The notes under the pieces were generated by a model that was not told where the DNA came from, ran no database searches, and worked only from the letters and a program-made list of their open reading frames with translations. DNA of 64,000 nt, taken from contig JAFYOR010000075.1 of the NCBI GenBank assembly GCA_017547805.1, forward strand, positions 1-64,000. Reading direction: 5' to 3'. Made by a program: the position numbers and the translations under genes. Source of the stretch: Clostridia bacterium. Lineage in GTDB: Bacteria > Bacillota > Clostridia > Christensenellales > Aristaeellaceae. Shown here one piece after another: positions 33,541 to 41,593 of the stretch (the stretch's first letter is position 1; every line of letters begins with the position of its first letter).

Positions 33541-34911
33541 ATGAAGGATATGACGCAGGGATCGCCGGTGAAGCTGATTGTCAGCTTTGCGATGCCGATG
33601 CTGGCAGGAATGCTCTTTCAGCAGCTGTATAATCTGGTCGATACGATGATTGTCGGCCGTTTTCTGGGCGTCAATGCGCTGGCGGGCGTCGGTGCGACAG
33701 GATCGATCAATTTTCTCGTACTGGGCTTCTGCATGGGCATCTGTTCGGGCTTTTCCATTCCCGTTGCGCGGTGCTTCGGCGCGAGGGAGGAAGGGGAGAT
33801 GCGCGCGTTTGGCGCCAACGGTATGTGGCTTGCGATGGGCATGAGCGCCGTGCTGGCGGCGCTGACCGTCGTTTTCTGCCGCAGCATTCTGACGATGATG
33901 GACACGCCTGCGGAGTGCTTTGAGGAAGCGTACCGATATATCGTCGTCATCTTCGCCGGCATTCCGTTTATCGTGCTGTATAATCTGCTTTCGGGCTATC
34001 TGCGTTCGCTGGGGGACAGCAGGACGCCGCTTTTCTTCCTTGTCCTGTCCTCCGTGCTCAATGTCGTGCTGGATCTGGTGTTCATCCTCAGGGCCAATCT
34101 GGGCGTGACGGGCGCGGCGCTTGCCACAGTGATCAGTCAGGCTGTTTCCGGCTTGCTGACGCTGGTATATATCGCGCGCAGGGTGCCGGCTTTGCATGCC
34201 GGCAGGGATGAGTGGCGCATTAGCCGGGAGAAGATGATCGTCCTTTGCGGATACGGCATTCCGATGGGCATGCAGTATTCCGTGACTGCGGTGGGCAGCG
34301 TGATTCTGCAGACGGCCATCAACTCGCTTGGCGCTGCGTCGGTGGCGGCGGTCACGGCAGCTGGCCGCGTGATGGGCTTCTTCTGCTGCCCGATTGACGC
34401 GCTGGGCTCGACGATGGCGACCTATGCCGCGCAGAATGTCGGCGCAAGCCGGTATGACCGGCTTAACAGGGGACTGCTTGCGTCCTCTGCGATGGGCTTT
34501 CTGTATTCGGCGCTTTCCTTCTTCGTGGGACTCATGTTTGGTCCCGAATTGATGGGACTGTTCATCACCGGCGAATCGGGCGCGCAGATCATCTCCCTCG
34601 GGCATGATTTTATGATGGTGAACCTTGTGTTCTATCCGCTGCTGACGCTGGTCAATACCGTCCGCTTCACGATTCAGGGCATGGGCTTCTCCGTGCTGGC
34701 GATTGTTGCCGGTGCGCTGGAGATGATTGCGCGCGGCCTTTCCGGCATTGTTCTGGTTCCGCTGCTGGGCTTTTTCGGCGCGGCGCTGGGCAGTCCGCTG
34801 GCCTGGGTGTTCGCGGACGCCTTCCTGATTCCGGCGTATCTGCTGTGCAGGAGGAGCCTGATGGGCGGAAAGATGTGCTTTCGCAAAAAAGAACTTTTTT
34901 TGAAAAAATAG
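33541..34911 (+). CDS. MATE family multidrug efflux transporter
   Basis: 456 residues, 12 membrane helices in two halves. LFQQLYNLVDTMIVGRFLG in helix 1-2 and the matching GMQYSVTAVGSVILQTAINSLG in the second half are MATE signatures. Expected to export cationic compounds using a sodium or proton gradient. ATG 33541 is eight bases after AGGAG; an adjacent GTG at 33538 is less well placed. A second MATE gene lies at 62781. Confidence 0.93.
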   Translation: MKDMTQGSPVKLIVSFAMPMLAGMLFQQLYNLVDTMIVGRFLGVNALAGVGATGSINFLVLGFCMGICSGFSIPVARCFGAREEGEMRAFGANGMWLAMGMSAVLAALTVVFCRSILTMMDTPAECFEEAYRYIVVIFAGIPFIVLYNLLSGYLRSLGDSRTPLFFLVLSSVLNVVLDLVFILRANLGVTGAALATVISQAVSGLLTLVYIARRVPALHAGRDEWRISREKMIVLCGYGIPMGMQYSVTAVGSVILQTAINSLGAASVAAVTAAGRVMGFFCCPIDALGSTMATYAAQNVGASRYDRLNRGLLASSAMGFLYSALSFFVGLMFGPELMGLFITGESGAQIISLGHDFMMVNLVFYPLLTLVNTVRFTIQGMGFSVLAIVAGALEMIARGLSGIVLVPLLGFFGAALGSPLAWVFADAFLIPAYLLCRRSLMGGKMCFRKKELFLKK

Positions 34912-34913
34912 TA

Positions 34914-34942
34914 TTGACAATATCTGCGCTGAGATGTATAAT
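34914..34942 (+). promoter_or_regulatory. Consensus sigma-A promoter of tRNA-Ser
   Basis: TTGACA (34914-34919) and TATAAT (34937-34942) with a 17-base spacer, starting three bases after the MATE stop codon. Confidence 0.85.
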
Positions 34943-34972
34943 AGGCTTCGCTGGTTGAGCAACAGCTGACAC

Positions 34973-35063
34973 GCAGAGTTGGCTGAGTGGTCTAAGGCGC
35001 ACGACTGGAAATCGTGTGTGGGCTGATACCCCACCTAGGGTTCAAATCCCTAACTCTGCGCCA
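34973..35063 (+). tRNA. tRNA-Ser (anticodon GGA)
   Basis: 91 bases including CCA. Acceptor GCAGAGT / ACTCTGC, anticodon loop CTGGAAA, long variable arm GTGGG..CCCAC typical of type II tRNA-Ser, T-arm GGTTCAAATCC. It reads UCC and UCU codons. Confidence 0.96.
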
Positions 35064-35065
35064 AA

Positions 35066-35108
35066 TAACCACGCTGTATTTGATACAATGCAGCGTGGTT
35101 ACTTTTTT
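35066..35108 (+). terminator. Terminator of tRNA-Ser
   Basis: Stem TAACCACGCTG / CAGCGTGGTTA followed by CTTTTTTG, beginning three bases after the CCA end. Confidence 0.9.
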
Positions 35109-35116
35109 GTCTATAA

Positions 35117-35157
35117 AAGCCCGGAATCCTTTGAAACACAAGGGTTCCGGGCTTTTT
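35117..35157 (+). terminator. Second tandem terminator after tRNA-Ser
   Basis: Stem AAGCCCGGAA / TTCCGGGCTT followed by TTTG, only nine bases after the first terminator. Confidence 0.85.
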
Positions 35158-35166
35158 GTATTTTGC

Positions 35167-35290
35167 GGGTGGGGTAAAAATTCTCCCCTACTGATGGAAA
35201 ACCAGGCCTAGAGCGGTAATTTCCCTGATCTCGGATTTTACCCCACCCTAAATCCATACACACGATTACACACAAAAACGCACGATTACA
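35167..35290. repeat. Inverted and direct repeats at the start of an AT-rich island
   Basis: A perfect 13-base inverted repeat GGGTGGGGTAAAA (35167-35179) / TTTTACCCCACCC (35236-35248) is followed by two direct copies of CACGATTACA (35261-35270 and 35281-35290) and related ACAAATACA/GTTACAAA units. This arrangement next to a tRNA 3' end resembles the recombinase binding region of an integrated element, but no integrase gene is nearby. Confidence 0.6.
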
Positions 35291-35329
35291 AAGTTTCAAA
35301 CACAAATACATAGTTACAAACGAAACCGT

Positions 35330-35358
35330 TTGACCGGTATTGACTCTTTGCATATAAT
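35330..35358 (+). promoter_or_regulatory. Promoter of the AT-rich island gene
   Basis: TTGACC (35330-35335) and TATAAT (35353-35358), spacer 17, about 150 bases before the SAP gene. Confidence 0.6.
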
Positions 35359-35378
35359 AGTAATAAGGGGTGATGTAA

Positions 35379-35429
35379 ATGCCGCTTAAAGCAAAGAAAT
35401 ATATAGCAATGGATATACGTTTGCTTTAG
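35379..35429 (+). CDS. Possible 16-residue leader peptide or gene remnant
   Basis: ATG at 35379 follows GGGGTGATGTAA and opens a 16-codon frame reading MPLKAKKYIAMDIRLL before TAG. It sits between the promoter and the SAP-domain gene. It could be a leader peptide or the start of a truncated gene; no homologue recognised. Confidence 0.25.
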   Translation: MPLKAKKYIAMDIRLL

Positions 35430-35507
35430 CTGTAAACACCTGTTACAACCACGGTGAATATCCAATTACCGTCCGAACTGAAGAGGATCAAAGGAGAGAA
35501 GGACTAT

Positions 35508-36551
35508 ATGGGATTGTTTGATTTTCTTAAAAAGAATAAACCTAATAAGGAATTTACTCACAACGTAAAGGTGACATTCTCTTCGGTACAGAGCCGTTCT
35601 GATAGCTATCGTCAGGATGAAAAAATTGCGCTTTTCCTGTACTTCGTGGATGGTGCTAATGCGGTTGTAGACGATGGTTACTATAACTATAATGTTCGTT
35701 TTCATTGCGGCGATTTGCTAAGCCCCAGCAAACTGCATAGACAACTCATTAGTGAAGGTTACTTCATTCCTGAACCAATGGAGAACAAATTGGGCAGATT
35801 GAAAGTACAAGAACTGCGCGATTTGGCAGCAAAGCATGGTATCGAATGTAAAGGGCTTAAAAAAGCAGAACTTGTTGCTACTCTAAGCGATAAAGTAAGT
35901 CACTCTGAAATCAATCTTACTAACGCCGAAATCAGATATGTCTTAAGTGACAAAGCTAGAGAATATTTGAAGCAATATACTGTACTGCTTTATCTTGCAA
36001 AACATAGAGAATTCGGTATAAGCATCAGAGAATACGAAAAGGTTGCTCAGACTAAGCATGGCACATATCGTGATGTTATTTGGAAAATCTTTAATGATGA
36101 GATGAACCACTTGCTTCTAGGACACAATTATGGTGCCGTGTGCCATGTGTTCGATTGTATGGCTACGTTCCTCCTTGAAGAGAATCATTACCGAGATGCA
36201 CTTCGTTTCTACATTCTCAAGCTCTACTTCAATGTCAATTTTCCTTCCATTCAGCAGCTTATTGTTGCCGAGAGCCGCACAAAGCAATACAATAAAAAGC
36301 TAATGATGAATATGCTTGATGTCAACGACTTTGACATCTCAGTTGCGAGAAAAATCGTTTCTTTTGCTGAACACTATGATGATGCAATCACAGAAAAGGC
36401 TATTTCTATGAATTTGCTTCCGTATGCATATCTTCCAAAGGCTACTTTTCTTGCCCTGATTCACGATATGCTTTCCAACACCACCTTTGATAGTGCTGAA
36501 TACATGGAAAAAGCACGTAAATCTGCTGAGCGACAGATAAAATCACTATAA
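35508..36551 (+). CDS. SAP-domain protein of unknown function
   Basis: 347 residues, start set by AAAGGAGA before ATG 35508. The N-terminus MGLFDFLKKNK is a common lead-in in Firmicutes. A SAP motif, a helix-turn-helix-like DNA-binding element, spans about 100-135 (LGRLKVQELRDLAAKHGIE and CKGLKKAELVATLSDKV). The rest (about 150-347) is helical and unrecognised. Base composition is clearly AT-richer than the flanking genes, which points to horizontal transfer; it lies just after tRNA-Ser. Confidence 0.82.
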   Translation: MGLFDFLKKNKPNKEFTHNVKVTFSSVQSRSDSYRQDEKIALFLYFVDGANAVVDDGYYNYNVRFHCGDLLSPSKLHRQLISEGYFIPEPMENKLGRLKVQELRDLAAKHGIECKGLKKAELVATLSDKVSHSEINLTNAEIRYVLSDKAREYLKQYTVLLYLAKHREFGISIREYEKVAQTKHGTYRDVIWKIFNDEMNHLLLGHNYGAVCHVFDCMATFLLEENHYRDALRFYILKLYFNVNFPSIQQLIVAESRTKQYNKKLMMNMLDVNDFDISVARKIVSFAEHYDDAITEKAISMNLLPYAYLPKATFLALIHDMLSNTTFDSAEYMEKARKSAERQIKSL

Positions 36552-36790
36552 TCCGTGGACATATTTTGTTGAAGTAACCCCTGACAGTTGCAAACTTGCA
36601 AATCTTCGAGCAATAATGGATTCTGAATATCAACATCCCTTGTATGTAATATGCAATGAAAGTCAGTGAATTAAATCTAACATAAGGGGTACAAGGGACA
36701 AAAAGTTTACCCTAGGGGAATTCTACCCCCGGGGTATAACAAAAACACCCTCGACCGTGCTAAAGTATCAATTACGATCTAGGGTGCCAG

Positions 36791-36826
36791 AAAAGCTTCG
36801 GGGAAACTCGAAGCTTTTTCTTTTTG
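36791..36826 (+). terminator. Terminator at the right end of the island
   Basis: Stem AAAAGCTTCG / CGAAGCTTTT with an 8-base GGGAAACT-like loop, followed by TCTTTTT. Confidence 0.85.
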
Positions 36827-36904
36827 CTGGGAAAGTGAATCACGAAGGGATTTGAACTGGCCCGGCAATGAATCCTCTGTGCTGCGTGCATTGAACACAT
36901 GATA

Positions 36905-36933
36905 TTGAAACGGCTTGCTGTTTGTGCTATAGT
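36905..36933 (+). promoter_or_regulatory. Promoter of the leucine-rich-repeat protein gene
   Basis: TTGAAA (36905-36910) and TATAGT (36928-36933), spacer 17, about 110 bases before the start codon. Confidence 0.6.
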
Positions 36934-37045
36934 GGAATAAAGATATATGTATGATTGGCTGAGAACGCAGGTTTGAAGGGCATATCATGACGATTGAAGA
37001 AAATGACAGTACAATCATCTGTTCTGGTAGAGAGGAGTTGTTCTG

Positions 37046-40000
37046 ATGAAGAAGTTGCTCTGTGTGATTCTGGTTCTGCTGATGACGGCGGCAGGGTTCA
37101 CGGCTCTGGCACAGAATAGTGCGTGGGAGTTTGATGCAGAGGACTATAAGTTGACAGGCTATGATGGCGAGGGCGGCGCCGTGATTATCCCGCAGAGAAT
37201 TACCGGCTGCACGGTGGATATCCTCGGCATGGATGTGTTCGCCGATAACGACGCTGTTACTTCGCTGACGCTGCCTTCCACCCTCAAGCAGGTGGAGGAT
37301 AATGCCATTGCCTTCTGCGACAACCTGACCGAGCTGGTCATTCCGAAGGGCGTGCAGATCATCGGGGATAATTGCTTTATCTGCAATCCCCTGCTGACCG
37401 AGGTGGTCATTCCCGCTTCCGTCCGCTATATCGGCGCGAGCAGCTTTGGAAGCAACGAAAGTCTTGCGAAGGTTACGTTCCTGGGCGAATGCCCTGTCTT
37501 TGCCGGCGCTGCGCTGGATTGGATCGCCGATGATGCGGTGGTCTACGTTCCCGACGATCAGTACGATGCCTATGCCGAGGCGCTGTATGCGGCCGAATGC
37601 TATTCGGACATCCAGCCTTCCGGCGCAAATGCGGTTGTGTATAACTGGGCGACGGATCCGTCTTTGTTCGATTTCGACGCGTCCACCGGCACGATCAAGC
37701 TGTATAACGGCTTTGACGCCTGCGTGGAGATTCCTGCGGAGATTGACGGCGTTGCTGTAAAAGCCATCGGAGAGCATGCGTTTGAAAGCCATCGCTACCT
37801 CTGCTTCCTGACGCTGCCCGAGGGGCTGGAAACCATCGGCGAATCCGCCTTTGAATGGTGCAGCAATCTGAAGCATGTCAATTTCCCCTCCACGCTCAAA
37901 ACGATTGAAAGCCGTGCGTTCTATGCCGGATACCATGGATCTGCGCTGGAACTGACCGCCGTTGAAACCATCGGTGAATCCGCCTTTGCGTGGTGCGTGC
38001 GTATCAGCGAAACGATCACGCTGCCCGAGGGGCTGCGAATCATCGGCGATCATGCGTTTGATGGCTGCAGCTGGCTGAGCGAGGTGTACATTCCTGCCTC
38101 GGTTGAAGCGATCGGGGAGAAGGCTTTTGCTGATTCGGCTGTGAACTATCTGGTGTTTGAAGGAAAGAATCTGCCCCGGATGGCGGAAAACACCCTCGCC
38201 GACTGCTGGTATCTGACGGATATCGACCTGCACACCGATGCTTCCAAAAAGGACGCGCAGGCGCTGCAGGCGGCGGTGGATGCGCTGGGGCTTGAATGCT
38301 ATGTCTGGCGCATGCAGAACCCGGATGTTGACTATATCAATGACGGCTTGGACGTCTATGAAAACGGTGTGCTCATTTCCTATGCGGGTGATCAGAGCCA
38401 CATCCGTCCGTGGGATACCTTTGATGATATCACCGTGACCGCTGTTGCCGACGGCGCATTCAGGGGCAATCAGACCATCGAGTACTTCGCCGTGCCCTAT
38501 AATGATGAGTTCACCACCATCGGCGCGGAGGCCTTTGCGGACAGCACGCTGCACACAATCGACCTCTTTGACTCCGTGACCACCATCAACGGCGGCGCGC
38601 TGCGTAACTGCGTGAACCTGACGGAACTGATTCTGCCCGAATCCATTGAATTTGTCGGCGCGGAAACCCTGTACGGCTGTACCGGTCTGAAGACCCTTAT
38701 CGTGCTGTGCGATTCCACCGTGCTGCCTGAGGATCTGTTTGACGTCTGGCCTGCGGGACTGGAAATCTACGTCAGCGACAACGCCACTGACGAACAGGTG
38801 AAATACCTGAGCCGGATTGCCGGACGTCCCTTCTATGATCCCGTTACACGCCTGAGCGAAGAGCTGCCCATGCTCGACGCCATGCCCTACGAGCCGCTGC
38901 CCGGCGAGGATTTCTGGTATGACGCCGAATATGCCCGTCTGGATTGCTACGAGGGATATGAACTCAATCTGGTTCTGCCTTGGGAGATTGACGGCACGCG
39001 GCTGACGATGATCGGCGGCGGCATGATGCAGCGCGCTTCCTATGGCGATAACTACGATGTGGAATTGCCCGTTGTTTCCGTGGTCATTCCGGAAACCTAT
39101 ACGGACATTCCGCCTTATGCCTTCCAGAACTGCGAAACGCTGGAAACCGTGATCTGCTATGCGCCGCTTGACAGGATCAGCGACAGCTTGTTCAGCAACT
39201 GCACCAGCCTGCGCGAGGTGATCTTCGTCAACGGCGTCGGCGGTATCGGCGCGTATGTGTTTGACAACTGTCCGAATCTTGAAACCGTGTATGTCGGCCC
39301 GTATGTGGATACGGTCAGCGAATACGCTTTCTGTGTTGAATTCGGTGAGCCGCTGTGGAGCATGGATAAGTGCATCACCGATCCCGCGCTGATGCCGGAT
39401 GTGGATGCGCTGCTGGGGGCTGTCAAGCGCGAGCCCATGCCCAAGCCCACGCCCGAGCCCACGCCCGAACCCGCTGTGCCCGTGGGCGAGGAAGGCGCGC
39501 CGTACTTTGGCGTCTGGAACGGCGTTGAGATGATCATGGACGGCGTCCGGATGAGCATGGCGGAGTATGACATTGTGATGACGCTGCTTCTGCTTGAGGA
39601 CGGCAGAATGATTTCCGCGGACGAAGCGATTGACCTTTCCGATCCGTCGGTTCTGGATGAGGTGGATGCGGCCAGCTGGCGCGTTGCGGGCGGCGTGGCC
39701 ATCGGCGATGGCTATACGATGACCCTTGACGATCAGGGACGCCTTGTGCTTGATGAAGACGGCTCGCAGCTGATCTTTGAGCGCGCCGGCGATCTGCCCG
39801 AAGGGCTTGCCGCGCAGAAGACGCCTGCTGGCGATGCTGCGCCCAGCGCCACGCCTGCGCCGCAGGCTGCTGTGCAGGGCAGTGCGCTGGAGGTGATGTA
39901 CGTCTGCGCGAGCGCTGATGTAAGCGGCGTTACCGTGGATGCGTCCATGCTGGGCGGTAAATACACGCTGATCTTCCATGAGGACGGAACGGCTGAATTC

Positions 40001-40168
40001 GTAGTGGCTGGCACTGCGCTGCCGGGCATCGGCTGGAAGCGCATGGATGACGGCGAAATCTGGGTGGATTACTGCGGCATGCTGATGGAAACCGTCTCAA
40101 CGCCGACGGGATTTGACCTGAATTACTTTAATACTATGCTCATGCACTTCGTCCCGGAAAACAGGTGA
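37046..40168 (+). CDS. Secreted BspA-type leucine-rich-repeat protein
   Basis: 1040 residues. Signal peptide MKKLLCVILVLLMTAAGF..ALAQ; then many BspA/LRR_5 repeats of about 23 residues (for example LTELVIPKGVQIIGDNCF, LPEGLETIGESAFEWCSNL). A Pro/Glu linker (KPTPEPTPEPAVPV) near 795-815 leads to two small beta-rich domains. No LPxTG or membrane anchor is visible, so it may be released or bound non-covalently. BspA repeats usually serve adhesion to host or bacterial surfaces; binding partner unknown. Single-gene unit with its own promoter and terminator. Confidence 0.92.
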   Translation: MKKLLCVILVLLMTAAGFTALAQNSAWEFDAEDYKLTGYDGEGGAVIIPQRITGCTVDILGMDVFADNDAVTSLTLPSTLKQVEDNAIAFCDNLTELVIPKGVQIIGDNCFICNPLLTEVVIPASVRYIGASSFGSNESLAKVTFLGECPVFAGAALDWIADDAVVYVPDDQYDAYAEALYAAECYSDIQPSGANAVVYNWATDPSLFDFDASTGTIKLYNGFDACVEIPAEIDGVAVKAIGEHAFESHRYLCFLTLPEGLETIGESAFEWCSNLKHVNFPSTLKTIESRAFYAGYHGSALELTAVETIGESAFAWCVRISETITLPEGLRIIGDHAFDGCSWLSEVYIPASVEAIGEKAFADSAVNYLVFEGKNLPRMAENTLADCWYLTDIDLHTDASKKDAQALQAAVDALGLECYVWRMQNPDVDYINDGLDVYENGVLISYAGDQSHIRPWDTFDDITVTAVADGAFRGNQTIEYFAVPYNDEFTTIGAEAFADSTLHTIDLFDSVTTINGGALRNCVNLTELILPESIEFVGAETLYGCTGLKTLIVLCDSTVLPEDLFDVWPAGLEIYVSDNATDEQVKYLSRIAGRPFYDPVTRLSEELPMLDAMPYEPLPGEDFWYDAEYARLDCYEGYELNLVLPWEIDGTRLTMIGGGMMQRASYGDNYDVELPVVSVVIPETYTDIPPYAFQNCETLETVICYAPLDRISDSLFSNCTSLREVIFVNGVGGIGAYVFDNCPNLETVYVGPYVDTVSEYAFCVEFGEPLWSMDKCITDPALMPDVDALLGAVKREPMPKPTPEPTPEPAVPVGEEGAPYFGVWNGVEMIMDGVRMSMAEYDIVMTLLLLEDGRMISADEAIDLSDPSVLDEVDAASWRVAGGVAIGDGYTMTLDDQGRLVLDEDGSQLIFERAGDLPEGLAAQKTPAGDAAPSATPAPQAAVQGSALEVMYVCASADVSGVTVDASMLGGKYTLIFHEDGTAEFVVAGTALPGIGWKRMDDGEIWVDYCGMLMETVSTPTGFDLNYFNTMLMHFVPENR

Positions 40169-40187
40169 TTTACCTGAACAGACAGAT

Positions 40188-40221
40188 CCGTACGCAATCC
40201 TTGATTGCGTACGGTTTTTTT
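40188..40221 (+). terminator. Terminator of the leucine-rich-repeat protein gene
   Basis: 12-base perfect stem CCGTACGCAATC / GATTGCGTACGG with a CTT loop and a seven-base T-run. Confidence 0.95.
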
Positions 40222-40368
40222 GCATATAGCGGAGCTGCATTCTCTGCAGGGGAACGGGAAGCGCTTGACGTTTCTGTATAGATATCAATTGGTTTCCATA
40301 AACACGTTAAAAGTTAAGATTAATTAACAGATGGGGTAAAATAAACCCTTTAACAGGTTTTGAAAAAC

Positions 40369-40397
40369 TTGACAACTGGTCTTTCATGCGATACACT
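40369..40397 (+). promoter_or_regulatory. Promoter of the degV gene
   Basis: TTGACA (40369-40374) and TACACT (40392-40397), spacer 17, 58 bases before the start codon. Confidence 0.65.
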
Positions 40398-40454
40398 AAA
40401 AATGTATATTCGACATAATTCGACGCGCGCGGCGCAGGAAAGGCAGATTCTCTT

Positions 40455-41294
40455 ATGGTTCGTATTGTTTCTGATACTTCGACGATGTATTCCACGACGC
40501 AGGCAGCTGACGCCGGCTTTGACGTATCGCCGCTGGCGGTGACGATTGCAGGAGAAACCTATCGCGAGCTGGACGAAATGACCGGCGAGCGTTTTGTTGA
40601 GATTATCCGGCAGGGCAACATGCCCAAGAGCAGCCAGCCGTCTCTGGGCGATGTGGTTGAGGTATATTCCCGATACGAGGGAGATGAAATCCTTAATATT
40701 GCGATGGCGGATGGCCTTTCGGGCACGTATGCCAGCGCTGTGGGCGCGATTGAGATGTGCGACAAGAAGGCGGACGTCCTCGTCATCAACAGCAGGACGC
40801 TGTGCGGTCCGCACCGCTATCTGGTGGAGACGGCTGTCAGACTGGCCCGCGAGGGCATGAGCCGCAGCGAGATTGCCGCGCGTGTGGAAGAAATGATGCA
40901 GCATATGAAGAGTTTTCTGATGCCTGCGGACTTTGATTATCTTCGCCGCGGCGGCCGTCTTTCGCCGCTGGTTTCCTTTGTCGGCAAGACGATCAAGCTC
41001 GCGCCGGTGCTCACGCAGTCCGAGGATGGCCGCCAGCTGGTGATGTCCGCTCTCAAGCGCAGCTTCAAGCAGGCGGTTGAGCACGTGTCGGGCGTGCTTG
41101 GCGAGATGGGCGTTGGCGAGAAGTGGCGGATCTATGTTACGCATGCCGATGCGATTGACAAGGCGGAAGAGGCAAAGCGCCGCCTTGAGCAGCTGTTCCC
41201 TGCGGCGGTTTTTGAGGTGCATATGCTGACGCCCGCGTTCATTACGCAGGGCGGTCCGGGCTGCGTCGCCATCCAGGCCATCCGCGAACTGTAA
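40455..41294 (+). CDS. DegV family fatty-acid-binding protein
   Basis: 279 residues. The start VRIVSDTSTM, the SSQPS loop near 60, the GLSGTYASA motif and FDYLRRGGRLS are DegV signatures that line the fatty-acid pocket. Members present exogenous fatty acids to the FakA kinase; no fakA gene is adjacent. Monocistronic. Confidence 0.95.
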   Translation: MVRIVSDTSTMYSTTQAADAGFDVSPLAVTIAGETYRELDEMTGERFVEIIRQGNMPKSSQPSLGDVVEVYSRYEGDEILNIAMADGLSGTYASAVGAIEMCDKKADVLVINSRTLCGPHRYLVETAVRLAREGMSRSEIAARVEEMMQHMKSFLMPADFDYLRRGGRLSPLVSFVGKTIKLAPVLTQSEDGRQLVMSALKRSFKQAVEHVSGVLGEMGVGEKWRIYVTHADAIDKAEEAKRRLEQLFPAAVFEVHMLTPAFITQGGPGCVAIQAIREL

Positions 41295-41310
41295 TGATCA
41301 ATGAGCTGAA

Positions 41311-41344
41311 AAACGGATCTTCAGTCTGAAGATCCGTTTTTTTG
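41311..41344 (+). terminator. Terminator of degV
   Basis: Stem AACGGATCTTCA / TGAAGATCCGTT with a GTC loop and a T-run. Confidence 0.95.
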
Positions 41345-41484
41345 TTTGCAGCATTACGAAAACGCCGGACGCGCATGCCCAAGACGCCATGCGCACAGCA
41401 TGCTTAGGACGTGTAAGCGCGGCGAATTGTATAACGATTGTCAGGAAAATCCCGGAAGTGCAGCGTGGGAGGAAGGAAATGGGG

Positions 41485-41513
41485 TTGAATCGGGAAGTTG
41501 GATGTGATACAAT
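41485..41513 (+). promoter_or_regulatory. Promoter of the CapD-type gene
   Basis: TTGAAT (41485-41490) and TACAAT (41508-41513), spacer 17, 81 bases before the start codon. Confidence 0.6.
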
Positions 41514-41593
41514 ATATCATTGAGTAAGACCGCGCTTTGTGCGGGCTTGAACAATGACGGGGCGGCGTGATCTGCCGTTCGGAGGGACAAACG

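Larger units (their letters stand above)
36552..37045. other. Gene-free AT-rich stretch closing the island
   Basis: No gene is seen. An imperfect inverted repeat centred on a GAATTC occupies 36708-36736 (TACCCTAGGGGAA / TTCTACCCCCGGGGTA) and resembles in sequence the GGGGTAAAAATTCTCCCC at the left side of the island. A terminator follows at 36791 and the next gene's promoter at 36905. Base composition returns to the chromosomal level after about 36790. Confidence 0.5.

Noticed and set aside
35167..36760. Intact prophage or integrative element at tRNA-Ser
   Set aside because: Only one gene and no integrase, structural or replication genes are present; at most a remnant.
36779..39979. A 1066-residue minus-strand open frame opposite the leucine-rich-repeat gene
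   Set aside because: Composition typical of an antisense shadow; the plus-strand protein has a signal peptide, repeats, promoter and terminator.
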